Source of the DNA: Jeotgalicoccus sp052093725
GTDB lineage: Bacteria > Bacillota > Bacilli > Staphylococcales > Salinicoccaceae
Length of the DNA stretch: 64,000 nucleotides
NCBI GenBank assembly: GCA_052093725.1
Contig: JBQDHL010000001.1
Span: 1 to 64,000 of the forward strand
Direction of reading: 5' to 3'
This document shows positions 1-9,124 of this stretch, piece by piece. A program made the position numbers and the translations under genes. The notes under the pieces were generated by a model that saw nothing but the letters and a program-made list of their open reading frames with translations, did not search any database and had not been told where the DNA came from. Numbering within the stretch: position 1 is the stretch's first letter; the number at the start of each line of letters is the position of its first letter.

Positions 1-45
1 TCCCCCTAAAGTAGTTTACTTTTTTAAGTGTCTACTTTAGGGGGA
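1..45 (-). terminator. Perfect 14-bp inverted repeat downstream of trpE
   Basis: Positions 1-14 and 32-45 are exact reverse complements (TCCCCCTAAAGTAG and its complement) around a 17-nt loop. It lies 44 nt beyond the trpE stop on the minus strand, so it is most likely the trpE terminator. A U-tract, if present, would lie outside the window. It could instead be a structure belonging to a gene to the left. Confidence 0.55.
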
Positions 46-88
46 GCATATCAAACGACTCGAGGATTGGGGTTTTACTTACATAAAT

Positions 89-1567
89 TTAAGAGTGGAA
101 AACTTCTTCTGCGAGATTGATTGCGTTGAAGAGTGCGCTCGCTTTGTTAATTGTTTCCTGGTATTCGTTGTCCGGTGTAGAATCGGCAACGACACCTGCA
201 CCTGCCTGAACACTGACAGTGTTGCCTTCTAAAATCATCGTTCGTATCGTGATGCATGAATCCATATTGCCGTCGAAACCGTAATATAGAATACATCCGC
301 CGTACAAACCGCGGTTGTCGGGCTCAAGCTCGCGGATAATTTCCATGGCGCGTGTTTTTGGTGCACCGGTAAGTGTGCCTGCCGGGAACGAATTGAAAAA
401 TGCTTCAATAGGTGAAACATCTTCGCGAAGTGTTCCGTTGACAACACTAATAATGTGCATTACTTCTGCGAATCTGCCAATTGTCATATAACGACTGACT
501 TCGACGCTATCAGGTACGGATACTGTACGAAACTCATCGAGAGCGAGTTCGACAAGCATTTTATGCTCGGCAACTTCTTTTTCATCATTGAGCAGCTCTT
601 CCGCTATGGCTTCGTCTTCTTCCAGTGTGCTGCCGCGTCTTCTCGTGCCGGCAATCGGATGAATTTCAAGTCTGTTATCTTTAACCTGCAGCTGCCGTTC
701 GGGAGAACTCCCGATCAGCTTCGCTCCTGAAAAATTCAAATAGAACATATAAGGTGACGGATTAACATTTCTTAAAATCCGGTACAACTCAAATCCGGAA
801 CACTGAGTCACCGTATCAAAACGCTGGGAAATTACAGTCTGTTCTATTTCACCGCGGCTGATATGGTTTTTTATCACATCGACATCGCGTTTGAAATCAG
901 CCTCTTTGTAGTTGCTTGTGAACGTCAGCTGGGGGTTTTCAGCTTGTCTTCTGGAAAGCATTAAGTCTTCAAGCTGAATATTGCTCTGCAGCTGCTTTTT
1001 CAAAGAATGAATTCGTGTTTTCAAAGTGTTATATGTATCTTTAACACTTTCAAAGCGTTCGGGATTTTCAAATGAGATGATGGAAGTCTGCTGCTTACGG
1101 TGGTCGTAGGCAATCAGCGTGCGTGTAAAGACGAAATGATAATTTTCTTTCTTATTATCGTCGCGCGGCTCGATGCCGGCAAGGTCCTGTACAGCTTCGT
1201 AATTTATATAGCCGACAGCTCCGCCTTTAAATGGCAGGTCAATGCCGTCAGTGTATGCGTCGACATAGTCTTGTGCATAATCAAGCGCTTCTTTCAGCGT
1301 GCTGAATGTAAATATTTTATCGGTGTCGAGATCAGTCATAACAAATCCGTCACGGGCTTCACTTATATCGATAAAAGGATCCAGGCCGATAAATGAATAA
1401 TTCGACCATTCTGATGCAGGGTCCTGACTTTCTAAAATGTAAAGCGCGTCGTCCTTTAATGCATTGAACATATGTACCGGCGTCAATACATCGGTGTAAA
1501 AACTTTCAATCAGCGGCAAAGTCTTGTGTGACCCGGCGCTTTTGGAAAAATCGTTAAATGACTGCAT
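89..1567 (-). CDS. trpE: Anthranilate synthase component I
   Basis: 492-residue chorismate-utilising enzyme that converts chorismate plus ammonia (from a TrpG partner) to anthranilate, the first step of tryptophan synthesis. The N-terminal feedback-site motif LES (about 45-47) with SNYSFIG (55-61) is present. PIAGTRRRG (about 304-312) has Ala where PabB-type aminodeoxychorismate synthases have Lys, which favours TrpE. The motifs VMHIISVVNG and GTLTGAPK are present. Odd: the stretch after EHKMLVE reads LALDEFRTV where the family usually has a DLxRND-like motif. The start has a good Shine-Dalgarno (AAGGAGA-like). No trpG overlaps its end; a hairpin follows, so it looks like a single-gene unit or the last gene of one. 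It is divergent from radA. Confidence 0.88.
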   Translation of the reverse strand: MQSFNDFSKSAGSHKTLPLIESFYTDVLTPVHMFNALKDDALYILESQDPASEWSNYSFIGLDPFIDISEARDGFVMTDLDTDKIFTFSTLKEALDYAQDYVDAYTDGIDLPFKGGAVGYINYEAVQDLAGIEPRDDNKKENYHFVFTRTLIAYDHRKQQTSIISFENPERFESVKDTYNTLKTRIHSLKKQLQSNIQLEDLMLSRRQAENPQLTFTSNYKEADFKRDVDVIKNHISRGEIEQTVISQRFDTVTQCSGFELYRILRNVNPSPYMFYLNFSGAKLIGSSPERQLQVKDNRLEIHPIAGTRRRGSTLEEDEAIAEELLNDEKEVAEHKMLVELALDEFRTVSVPDSVEVSRYMTIGRFAEVMHIISVVNGTLREDVSPIEAFFNSFPAGTLTGAPKTRAMEIIRELEPDNRGLYGGCILYYGFDGNMDSCITIRTMILEGNTVSVQAGAGVVADSTPDNEYQETINKASALFNAINLAEEVFHS

Positions 1568-1782
1568 AGAATCTCCTTCTCTTTTTTTTAAGAATATGAA
1601 TACATATTAGAGAAGCTCGGGCAGTTTTGCAACTGTACTGATAGAATACTCTGAAAATATTTTGTGAAGGAACGAACAATATTTGATATTATCATTAATA
1701 TCACAGGCTTCTGCCTTTAAATCATCTGAAATAAATAATACAATAGTAATATATAACTATAATAAGGGGAGAATATACACGG

Positions 1783-3162
1783 ATGGCAAAAGCAAAAGTA
1801 TCATTTGAATGTATGGCGTGCGGTCATGAATCGCCGAAGTGGATGGGGAAATGTCCAAACTGCGGCGCGTGGAACCAGCTTGAAGAGAAAATTGTACATA
1901 AAGAAGCTGCGCCGGGACGTGGGACTCTGGGGAAGACACCCGCTGATGACCGCCCCCGCGCGACGAAGCTGACGATAGTTAAAAATAGTGATACACCACG
2001 TACGACAACGCGTTCGGGAGAGTTTGACCGCGTACTCGGCGGTGGTATCGTTAACGGCTCGCTTATTTTGATTGGCGGAGACCCGGGTATCGGGAAGTCG
2101 ACGATTTTACTGCAGACTGCATTAATTTTAGCGGAAAATCATAAAGTGCTTTACGTTTCCGGTGAGGAGTCGCTTGAACAGATTAAAATGCGTGCAGACC
2201 GTATTACGGATAATCCGTCGGAACTGACTGTATTTTGTGAAACGAACTTATTATATATTCACGAAGAAATTAAAAGGTCGAAGCCGGACTTTTTAGTTAT
2301 TGACTCCATCCAGACGGTATTCCATCCGGATGTCACGAGTGCACCTGGGAGTGTCGCTCAAGTAAGAGAGAGCACTCAATCTATTATGAATATCGCAAAA
2401 GGTAATAATATTGCGACGTTTATCGTCGGTCACGTAACTAAGGACGGTCAGATTGCAGGTCCGAGGCTGCTCGAGCATATGGTGGACACTGTGCTTTACT
2501 TCGAAGGAGACCAGCATCATTCGTACCGTATTTTACGGGCTGTAAAAAACCGTTTCGGTTCAACAAATGAAATGGGTATTTTCGAGATGAAAGCAAAAGG
2601 TCTGGAAGAAGTATTGAATCCTTCAGAAATATTCCTCGAGGAACGTTCGAAAAATGCACCGGGCTCGGCAATCGTTGCGACGATGGAAGGTACGAGGGCG
2701 ATGCTTGTTGAAGTTCAGTCACTTGTTACGCCGACGCATTTTCATAACCCGAGACGTATGGCGACCGGGGTGGATACTAACCGGCTGTCGCTCTTAATGG
2801 CAGTGTTGGAAAAATCGGAAGGAATGCTGATGCAGCAGCACGATGCTTATATTAAAGTAGCCGGCGGAGTGAAGCTCGATGAACCGGCTGTCGACTTAAG
2901 CGTTATTATCAGTATTGCATCGAGTTTTCAAAATATCGCGGTACACGGTGACGACTGTTTCATTGGTGAGGTTGGACTAACCGGCGAAATAAGACGCGTT
3001 ACTAAAATAGAACAGCGCCTGCAGGAAGCAGCGAAGCTCGGCTTTAAGCGAGCAATTGTACCTGCATCCAACTTAAGCGGTGTAGATGTACCGGAAGGTA
3101 TCGAAGCGATCGGCGTGAAAACATTGAAACAGGCAATTAGACACGCACAGCATAAAAGTTAA
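1783..3162 (+). CDS. radA: DNA repair protein RadA (Sms)
   Basis: 459 residues, usual length for the family. RadA is a RecA-like ATPase that drives branch migration during homologous recombination. The N-terminal zinc finger has Cys10, Cys13, Cys24 and Cys27. The Walker A motif GGDPGIGKST is at 98-107 and the RadA signature KNRFG at 255-259. A C-terminal Lon-protease-like domain runs from about 280 to the end. The start is preceded by AAGGGGA. A TATAAT lies at 1758-1763, but I see no good -35 and no CtsR box. In Bacillus and Staphylococcus radA ends the ctsR-clpC operon; here it faces divergent trpE instead, so it has been separated from clpC. Confidence 0.95.
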   Translation: MAKAKVSFECMACGHESPKWMGKCPNCGAWNQLEEKIVHKEAAPGRGTLGKTPADDRPRATKLTIVKNSDTPRTTTRSGEFDRVLGGGIVNGSLILIGGDPGIGKSTILLQTALILAENHKVLYVSGEESLEQIKMRADRITDNPSELTVFCETNLLYIHEEIKRSKPDFLVIDSIQTVFHPDVTSAPGSVAQVRESTQSIMNIAKGNNIATFIVGHVTKDGQIAGPRLLEHMVDTVLYFEGDQHHSYRILRAVKNRFGSTNEMGIFEMKAKGLEEVLNPSEIFLEERSKNAPGSAIVATMEGTRAMLVEVQSLVTPTHFHNPRRMATGVDTNRLSLLMAVLEKSEGMLMQQHDAYIKVAGGVKLDEPAVDLSVIISIASSFQNIAVHGDDCFIGEVGLTGEIRRVTKIEQRLQEAAKLGFKRAIVPASNLSGVDVPEGIEAIGVKTLKQAIRHAQHKS

Positions 3163-3176
3163 AAAGGAGGGATACT

Positions 3177-4235
3177 ATGCTCAAGTATTTACTGTATGTT
3201 GTTTACATACTGATTGGGATTTCAATAGGAGTCTGGCTGTTTCCGGAACTTCAGCTTATTCTGCCATTCGAAGTGCCAAGAATATTTAACAACATACTGA
3301 TCAGCGGAACGCTCGGTGTTCTGTTATTTTTCTTATTATTCGGCTGGACGCTGTCGCACGCACACAATTTTCTGAAGAAAAGTGAAGGCTATCTGCTTTC
3401 GAGAAGTTTGATCGAGATTGTTTTTGCCACACTTGGAATGATGCTGGGACTCGTAATCGCTGTCTTAATATCTCTTTTAATCAATACACTGGACATTCCA
3501 TTAATAAGTGAAATCGTACCGATTATTTTTGCGGTAGTACTCGGTTATTTAGGTTTTATAATCGGCCTGCGCAAATTCAGCGAAGTGCTGGATTTCTTCC
3601 CGAAAACTTCGGGAAAAGCTAAAGTTGAAGGCAGTCATATGGCGTTGAAGAAGTTTATCGACACGAGTGTGATTATCGATGGACGGATTATTGATGTTGT
3701 GGAAACAGGCTTTTTAGAAGGTGAAATTATCATCCCGCAATTTGTGTTGGATGAACTGCAGCTGATTGCAGATGCCACAGACCCGGTCAAACGGGAAAAA
3801 GGTCAGCGCGGTCTGGATATGCTGAACGCATTACAGGCGAAAACTCCGAATGTCCGCATTGAACCGGTAACTTATGAAAAACTCGATGTGGATCAGCAGC
3901 TGATTGATATTGCGAGAAAAGAAAAAGGTGCAATACTAACGACGGATTATAATTTAAATAAAATATGCCAGCTCCATGATATTCCTGTGCTTAATGTTAA
4001 CGAGTTAAGCGGAGCAATTAAAACGGTCGTCGTTCAGGGAGATGTATTTGAACTGTTTGTTTCAAAAACAGGGAAAGAAGAAAATCAGGGTGTCGGATAT
4101 CTTGAAGACGGCACAATGGTTGTAGTGGAAAATGGAGAAAACTTAATTAATCAAATGGCGCCTGTCATTGTGACGAGCGTGCTGCAGACTAATTCAGGAC
4201 GAATTGTCTTCGCAAAACTGGAGAAAAACAAATGA
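3177..4235 (+). CDS. yacL: PIN/TRAM domain membrane protein (YacL family)
   Basis: 352 residues. About four transmembrane helices fill residues 1-135. A PIN-type nuclease domain follows from about 155, with FIDTSVIIDGRI and acidic residues typical of the PIN active site (Asp162 among them), and a TRAM RNA-binding fold is at the C-terminus. The family is conserved next to radA in Firmicutes. Its substrate is not firmly established; a membrane-bound RNase role is inferred from the fold. The gene starts 14 nt after radA with GGAGGG and overlaps ispD by 4 nt, implying translational coupling. Confidence 0.9.
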   Translation: MLKYLLYVVYILIGISIGVWLFPELQLILPFEVPRIFNNILISGTLGVLLFFLLFGWTLSHAHNFLKKSEGYLLSRSLIEIVFATLGMMLGLVIAVLISLLINTLDIPLISEIVPIIFAVVLGYLGFIIGLRKFSEVLDFFPKTSGKAKVEGSHMALKKFIDTSVIIDGRIIDVVETGFLEGEIIIPQFVLDELQLIADATDPVKREKGQRGLDMLNALQAKTPNVRIEPVTYEKLDVDQQLIDIARKEKGAILTTDYNLNKICQLHDIPVLNVNELSGAIKTVVVQGDVFELFVSKTGKEENQGVGYLEDGTMVVVENGENLINQMAPVIVTSVLQTNSGRIVFAKLEKNK

Positions 4236-4903
4236 AATATACAGTAATTATTCCGGCTGCGGGACTCGGTTCCCGCTTGGGACTTGGATATAATAAAGTA
4301 CTGCTCGAAATTGATGGAGAGCCGGTCATTAAAAGAACGGTCAGACAATTTGAAAATGACCCGGACTGTGAATCGATTCATCTAGCAGTGAGAGCGGAAG
4401 AAACAGATGTTATGCAGGAACTTTTTCGCGAATCAATAAAGATAGCGGGTATTCATATCGGCGGTGCTGAGCGACAGGATAGTATATATAATGCACTCGT
4501 CAATGTCAGTAATACGGAATACGTATTTGTGCATGACGGAGCAAGACCATTTGTGACGGCCGATGTACTTTCAAGGCTGAAAGCTAAAGTTGCTGAGACC
4601 GGTGCGGTTATCTGCGGTGTGAAAACTAAAGATACGCTGAAGCGGGTTATTGACGGTAAAGTAAAAGAAACACTCGTCCGGGATGAAATCGTCGCGGTGC
4701 ATACGCCGCAGGCATTTAAGTACGACATTCTGAAACGGGCATATGAGCATTCAAAAGAGCATAAACTGGAAGTGACGGATGACTCGATGATGGTTGAAGC
4801 GATAGGTAAAGAAGTCTATTTAGTCGCATCGACTTATGATAATATTAAAATAACGACAAGCGAAGATCTGCAGCTTGCGCATATGATTCTTAAAGGAAAG
4901 TAG
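4232..4903 (+). CDS. ispD: 2-C-methyl-D-erythritol 4-phosphate cytidylyltransferase
   Basis: 223 residues. IspD transfers CMP from CTP to methylerythritol phosphate in the MEP isoprenoid pathway. The nucleotide-binding N-terminus IIPAAGLGSRL (6-16) followed by the conserved Lys22 is clear, as is VFVHDGARPF. The related TarI (ribitol-5-phosphate cytidylyltransferase) shares these motifs, but direct linkage to ispF makes IspD much more likely. Overlap of 4 nt with yacL and 4-nt spacing to ispF indicate one operon. Confidence 0.92.
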   Translation: MKYTVIIPAAGLGSRLGLGYNKVLLEIDGEPVIKRTVRQFENDPDCESIHLAVRAEETDVMQELFRESIKIAGIHIGGAERQDSIYNALVNVSNTEYVFVHDGARPFVTADVLSRLKAKVAETGAVICGVKTKDTLKRVIDGKVKETLVRDEIVAVHTPQAFKYDILKRAYEHSKEHKLEVTDDSMMVEAIGKEVYLVASTYDNIKITTSEDLQLAHMILKGK

Positions 4904-4907
4904 TGAG

Positions 4908-5393
4908 ATGATGAGGATCGGTCACGGTTATGATGTGCATGCATTCGACGCATCACGTCCGCTGATTTTAGGCGGACTGGAAATCCCCCACGACTTTGGA
5001 TTAAAAGGGCATTCCGATGCGGATGTGCTGCTGCATACAATTACGGATTCAATACTGGGTGCACTGGCACTTGGTGATATCGGGAAGTTTTTCCCAGACA
5101 CAGATGAAAAATTTAAAGATGCAGATTCACGTGTGCTGCTGAGTGAAGTAGTCTCGATGATGCATGCAAAAGGTTACGAGATCGGTAATATCGACGCTGT
5201 TGTTATTGCTGAAAGACCTAAATTAAGAGGATATATTGACGCTATGCGCGAGAATGTAGCGACGCTTTTGAAGACGGATATATCAAATGTTAATATTAAA
5301 GCAACAACATCGGAAAAATTAGGATTTACAGGCAGAGAAGAAGGCATCGCGAGTGAAGCGGTTGTTCTGCTTAACAAACTGGAGGCAAAATAA
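4908..5393 (+). CDS. ispF: 2-C-methyl-D-erythritol 2,4-cyclodiphosphate synthase
   Basis: 161 residues, normal length. IspF cyclises CDP-methylerythritol 2-phosphate, releasing CMP. The metal-binding motif RIGHGYDVH at the N-terminus (Asp and His ligands) and LKGHSDADVLLH are present, and the FTGREEG segment is at the C-terminus. Two adjacent ATG codons are possible starts (4908 and 4911). The stop overlaps the gltX start by 1 nt. Confidence 0.95.
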   Translation: MMRIGHGYDVHAFDASRPLILGGLEIPHDFGLKGHSDADVLLHTITDSILGALALGDIGKFFPDTDEKFKDADSRVLLSEVVSMMHAKGYEIGNIDAVVIAERPKLRGYIDAMRENVATLLKTDISNVNIKATTSEKLGFTGREEGIASEAVVLLNKLEAK

Positions 5394-6844
5394 TGAGTAA
5401 AGTAAGAGTGAGATATGCACCAAGTCCAACTGGATTCCTGCACATAGGAAACGCACGCGCAGCATTGTTTAACTATTTATTCGCACGTCATCACGGCGGG
5501 GATTTCATTATCCGCATTGAGGATACTGATCAATCGAGACACGTAGAAGAAGGCGAAGATTCTCAGCTGAACTACTTGAAGTGGCTCGGTATCGAATGGG
5601 ATGAAAGTGTTGATGTTGGAGGGAACTATGGCCCTTACCGCCAGTCTGAACGCGGAGAAATCTACGCACCGTATATTCAAAAATTACTGGATAACAACTC
5701 AGCATACCGCTGCTATATGACATCTGAAGAACTTGAAGCTGAAAGAGAGAATCAGCTGAAAAACGGTCAGACACCGATGTACGGCGGGAAACATGCAAAC
5801 TTAACAGCTGAACAGGAAGAACAGTTCAAAGCTGAAGGCAGAGAGCCTGCAATTCGTATCCGTGTACCGAAAAATAAAACATATACGTTCAACGATATGG
5901 TTAAAGGCGATGTATCGTTTGAATCCAATGGTTTCGGTGACTGGGTTATCGTTAAAAAAGACGGTGTGCCGACATACAACTTCGCTGTAGTTATCGACGA
6001 TCATGAAATGGAAATCACTCATGTACTTCGCGGTGATGACCACATTTCAAACACACCGAAACAGATGATGGTGTATGAACTTTTAGACTTGCCGTTGCCT
6101 GAATTCGGCCACACGGCTTTAATCGTTAATGCTGAGAAGAAAAAATTATCGAAACGCGATGCTTCAATTATTCAGTTTATCGAACAGTATGAAGCATTAG
6201 GCTATCTGCCGGATGCGATGTTTAACTTTATCGCGCTATTAGGCTGGTCTCCTGAAGGTGAAGAAGAAATCTTCACTAAAGAAGAACTGATTGCAAACTT
6301 CGATGAGAATAGATTATCGAAAGCTTCTGCATTTTTCGATAACCAGAAATTAATGTGGATAAACAACCAGTACATGAAACAGAAAAACTCTGAAGAGATT
6401 TTTGATATGGCACTGCCGTTCCTGCAGGAAGCGGGCAAGGTTGCTAAAGATCCGGATGAGACTGAACTGGACTGGGCGCGTAAACTGGTAGAATTGTATC
6501 AGCCGCAGATGAGCTACGCTGCAGAAATTACTGAACTCTCAGAGCAGTTCTTTAAGGATCACGTGGAGTTCGACTCCGAGGCGGAAGAAGTGCTGGAACA
6601 AGAGCATATTTCTGAACTGATGACTGCACTTCATGAACACTTTACAGTGCTTGAAGACTTTTCTCCTGAAGGAATTAAAGCTGAAATTAAAGCAGTTCAA
6701 AAAGCGACTGGTATTAAAGGTAAGAAATTATTCATGCCAATCCGTGTAGCAGTAACAGGCGAAACAAAAGGACCTGAACTGCCGGATTCAATTTCATTAA
6801 TCGGTAAAGAGACAGTTCTTGAACGTATTAAGCGTCTAATCTAG
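5393..6844 (+). CDS. gltX: Glutamyl-tRNA synthetase
   Basis: 483 residues, class I aminoacyl-tRNA synthetase. The HIGH motif reads HIGN at 17-20 and the KMSKS equivalent reads KLSKR at 251-255. The length matches bacterial GluRS. Firmicutes of this group usually use a non-discriminating enzyme that also charges tRNA-Gln, but the sequence alone does not show this. It is the last gene before a new promoter and T-box leader. Confidence 0.96.
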   Translation: MSKVRVRYAPSPTGFLHIGNARAALFNYLFARHHGGDFIIRIEDTDQSRHVEEGEDSQLNYLKWLGIEWDESVDVGGNYGPYRQSERGEIYAPYIQKLLDNNSAYRCYMTSEELEAERENQLKNGQTPMYGGKHANLTAEQEEQFKAEGREPAIRIRVPKNKTYTFNDMVKGDVSFESNGFGDWVIVKKDGVPTYNFAVVIDDHEMEITHVLRGDDHISNTPKQMMVYELLDLPLPEFGHTALIVNAEKKKLSKRDASIIQFIEQYEALGYLPDAMFNFIALLGWSPEGEEEIFTKEELIANFDENRLSKASAFFDNQKLMWINNQYMKQKNSEEIFDMALPFLQEAGKVAKDPDETELDWARKLVELYQPQMSYAAEITELSEQFFKDHVEFDSEAEEVLEQEHISELMTALHEHFTVLEDFSPEGIKAEIKAVQKATGIKGKKLFMPIRVAVTGETKGPELPDSISLIGKETVLERIKRLI

Positions 6845-6853
6845 GCTGAACTA

Positions 6854-6882
6854 TTGAAATAAGGGTCAGTGTACCGTATGAT
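6854..6882 (+). promoter_or_regulatory. Promoter of the cysE-cysS T-box transcript
   Basis: TTGAAA (6854-6859), 17-nt spacer, TATGAT (6877-6882): a good sigma-A-type promoter placed 10 nt after gltX and just before the T-box leader. Confidence 0.7.
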
Positions 6883-6888
6883 ATAAGT

Positions 6889-7069
6889 GTTAAAAGTTAA
6901 GTATATAAACTGCTGGACACAAAGAGATTATCCGCCTGCTGAGAAGGATAACGAGGCGTTTGTAGAATTGCGCTTTTAATATGGAATGAACTGTATATTA
7001 AAAGTGATAAAGCAGAGTGGAACCGTGCGTAAGCGCCTCTGTCCGATTACCGGGCAGAGGCGTATTTTT
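6889..7069 (+). promoter_or_regulatory. T-box leader, cysteine-type specifier
   Basis: A tRNA-sensing leader. The stem I elements are AGTA (6900-6903), the AAAGAGA bulge motif (6921-6927), an apical helix TTATCC/GGATAA (6928-6933 with 6946-6951), and GAAT followed by the codon TGC (6969-6971) in the specifier-loop position. The T-box itself is AGAGTGGAACCG (7014-7025). TGGA would pair with a tRNA acceptor end carrying a U discriminator, as tRNA-Cys has. It ends in the terminator at 7034-7069. The target genes (cysE, cysS) agree with uncharged tRNA-Cys as the signal. The specifier assignment is inferred from alignment by eye. Confidence 0.88.
7034..7069 (+). terminator. T-box transcription terminator
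   Basis: CGCCTCTGTCC (7034-7044) pairs with GGGCAGAGGCG (7052-7062), 11 bp with one G-U, 7-nt loop, followed by a short T-run. The 5' arm starts just after the T-box, as expected for the terminator/antiterminator switch. Confidence 0.88.
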
Positions 7070-7089
7070 ATGATTTTAGGAGGACGAAG

Positions 7090-7746
7090 ATGTTTCAGAG
7101 AGTGAAAGAAGATTTAGATATGGTACGGGCACTCGATCCGGCAGCGAAAAACCGATTCGAAGCATTTTTTACGTATTCAGGTGTTCACGCAGTGTGGACG
7201 CATTTGATTGCACACTGGTTTTACAGAAAGAATCTTAAAGTGATTGCACGTGCAATCTCACAGGTGAGCCGCTTCATGACCGGTGTTGAAATACATCCCG
7301 GCGCAAATATCGGCAGACGGCTGTTTATCGACCATGGTATGGGTGTAGTAATCGGAGAGACGTGCAACATCGGCAATGACGTGACGATATATCAGGGGGT
7401 AACACTTGGCGGAACGGGTAAAGAAGACCATAAGCGTCACCCTGATATTGATAATAATGTACTGATTGCGGCCGGTGCCAAAGTGCTTGGAAACATCCGT
7501 GTCGGGGAGTCCTCGAATGTCGGTGCCAATTCTGTTGTGCTGAAAAATGTGCCGCCCCATTCAACAGTGGTCGGTATTCCCGGTCATATTGTGAAACAGA
7601 ACGGGCAGCGCGTCAGAAAACATAATAACTTTGATCACCGTGAACTTCCGGATCCATTATTTGAGAAATTGCTGGAACTTGAAAAAGATATTAATAACTT
7701 CAGAAGAGAAGTTGGGAATGAGGTAAAAGATGGTTCGCATATATAA
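7090..7746 (+). CDS. cysE: Serine O-acetyltransferase
   Basis: 218 residues. CysE acetylates L-serine with acetyl-CoA, the first committed step of cysteine synthesis. The C-terminal half shows the hexapeptide left-handed beta-helix repeats (GANIGRRLFIDHGMGVVIGE region) and the conserved His in DHGMG. The start has an AGGAGGA ribosome-binding site. It overlaps cysS by 17 nt and is controlled by the upstream T-box, so supply and use of cysteine respond to the same tRNA. Confidence 0.95.
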   Translation: MFQRVKEDLDMVRALDPAAKNRFEAFFTYSGVHAVWTHLIAHWFYRKNLKVIARAISQVSRFMTGVEIHPGANIGRRLFIDHGMGVVIGETCNIGNDVTIYQGVTLGGTGKEDHKRHPDIDNNVLIAAGAKVLGNIRVGESSNVGANSVVLKNVPPHSTVVGIPGHIVKQNGQRVRKHNNFDHRELPDPLFEKLLELEKDINNFRREVGNEVKDGSHI

Positions 7747-9124
7747 TACAATCACTAGAAAAAAAGAAGAATTTAAGCCGCTTGAAGAAGGTAAAGTAAG
7801 TATGTACGTCTGTGGTCCGACAGTATATAACTATATTCATATCGGAAACGCACGTCCTGCGATTGCTTTTGATACAGTGCGTCGTTATTTGGAATATAAA
7901 GGCTATGAAGTGAAGTACGTATCGAACTTTACAGATGTCGACGATAAACTGATTAAAGCATCGAAAGAACTAGGCGAAACAGTACCGGAAATTGCCGAGC
8001 GTTTTATCGAAGCATTCTTCGAAGACACAGGTGCGCTCAATGTTAAAAAAGCAGATGTGCATCCGAGAGTTATGGATCATATGCCAGACATCGTTGAATT
8101 CATTAAAGTTCTTATCGATAAAGGCCATGCCTATGAATCGGCAGGCGATGTGTACTTTAAGACACGTTCATTTGACGGCTACGGTAAACTATCACAGCAG
8201 TCAGTGGATGATTTGAAAGTCGGTGCCCGCATCGATGCGGGTGAGAAGAAACAGGACCCGCTTGACTTCGCTTTATGGAAACAGGCAAAAGACGGAGAAA
8301 TCAGCTGGGACTCTCCTTGGGGAACGGGCCGTCCGGGCTGGCATATCGAGTGCAGCGTAATGGCGCGTGAACACCTGGGTAATACGATTGATATTCATGC
8401 AGGCGGACAGGACTTAACATTCCCGCACCATGAGAATGAAATCGCGCAGAGTGAGTGTATGACGGATGAAACATTCGCAAACTACTGGATGCATAACGGC
8501 TATATTAATATCGACAATACCAAAATGTCGAAATCGCTCGGCAACTTTATTTTAGTGCACGATATTATTAAAGAAGTCGAACCGAATGTACTCCGCTATT
8601 TTATGGTCAGTGTTCATTACCGCAATCCGATTAACTATAACCGTGAACTTGTCGATGCAGCGCGTAACGGTCTGATGCGCATTCAGGACAGCTATCACCA
8701 GGCACAAGAACGACTGGACAAAACAGTAGGTACAGAAGCTGATGACAAGGTCCTTAGTGCAATCGATGAAAACCTTAAGCAGTTTGAAGCGTTTATGGAC
8801 GATGATTTCAATACGGCAAATGCTATTTCAGCATGGCATGAACTGACAGGTGAACTGAACAAGTACCTGCGTCAGCCGTCGACAGCTAAAGAAGTGCTGC
8901 AGAAATTTATAGAAACGTTTAAGACATACTCGGAAATTCTCGGTGTGAGTCTGGATAGAAAAGAACTGCTGCTGGACGAAGAAATTGAAGCTCTGATTGA
9001 AGAACGTGAAGCGGCGCGTAAAAATAAGGATTTTGCCCGTTCGGATGAAATTCGCGACAGCTTAAAAGCAGAAGGTATCGTTTTAGAAGATACTAAAGAT
9101 GGTGTGAGGTTTAAACGTGGATAA
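7730..9124 (+). CDS. cysS: Cysteinyl-tRNA synthetase
   Basis: 464 residues, class I synthetase. The zinc ligand Cys28 in YVCGPTVYN, HIGN at 37-40, further zinc ligands in WHIECSVMA and HHENEIAQSE, and KMSKSLGN at about 267 are all present. Overlaps cysE and mrnC. Confidence 0.97.
   Translation: MVRIYNTITRKKEEFKPLEEGKVSMYVCGPTVYNYIHIGNARPAIAFDTVRRYLEYKGYEVKYVSNFTDVDDKLIKASKELGETVPEIAERFIEAFFEDTGALNVKKADVHPRVMDHMPDIVEFIKVLIDKGHAYESAGDVYFKTRSFDGYGKLSQQSVDDLKVGARIDAGEKKQDPLDFALWKQAKDGEISWDSPWGTGRPGWHIECSVMAREHLGNTIDIHAGGQDLTFPHHENEIAQSECMTDETFANYWMHNGYINIDNTKMSKSLGNFILVHDIIKEVEPNVLRYFMVSVHYRNPINYNRELVDAARNGLMRIQDSYHQAQERLDKTVGTEADDKVLSAIDENLKQFEAFMDDDFNTANAISAWHELTGELNKYLRQPSTAKEVLQKFIETFKTYSEILGVSLDRKELLLDEEIEALIEEREAARKNKDFARSDEIRDSLKAEGIVLEDTKDGVRFKRG

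Noticed and set aside
1751..1763. TATAAT before radA as a clear promoter
   Set aside because: No acceptable -35 at 16-18 nt, and the start would fall almost on the RBS.
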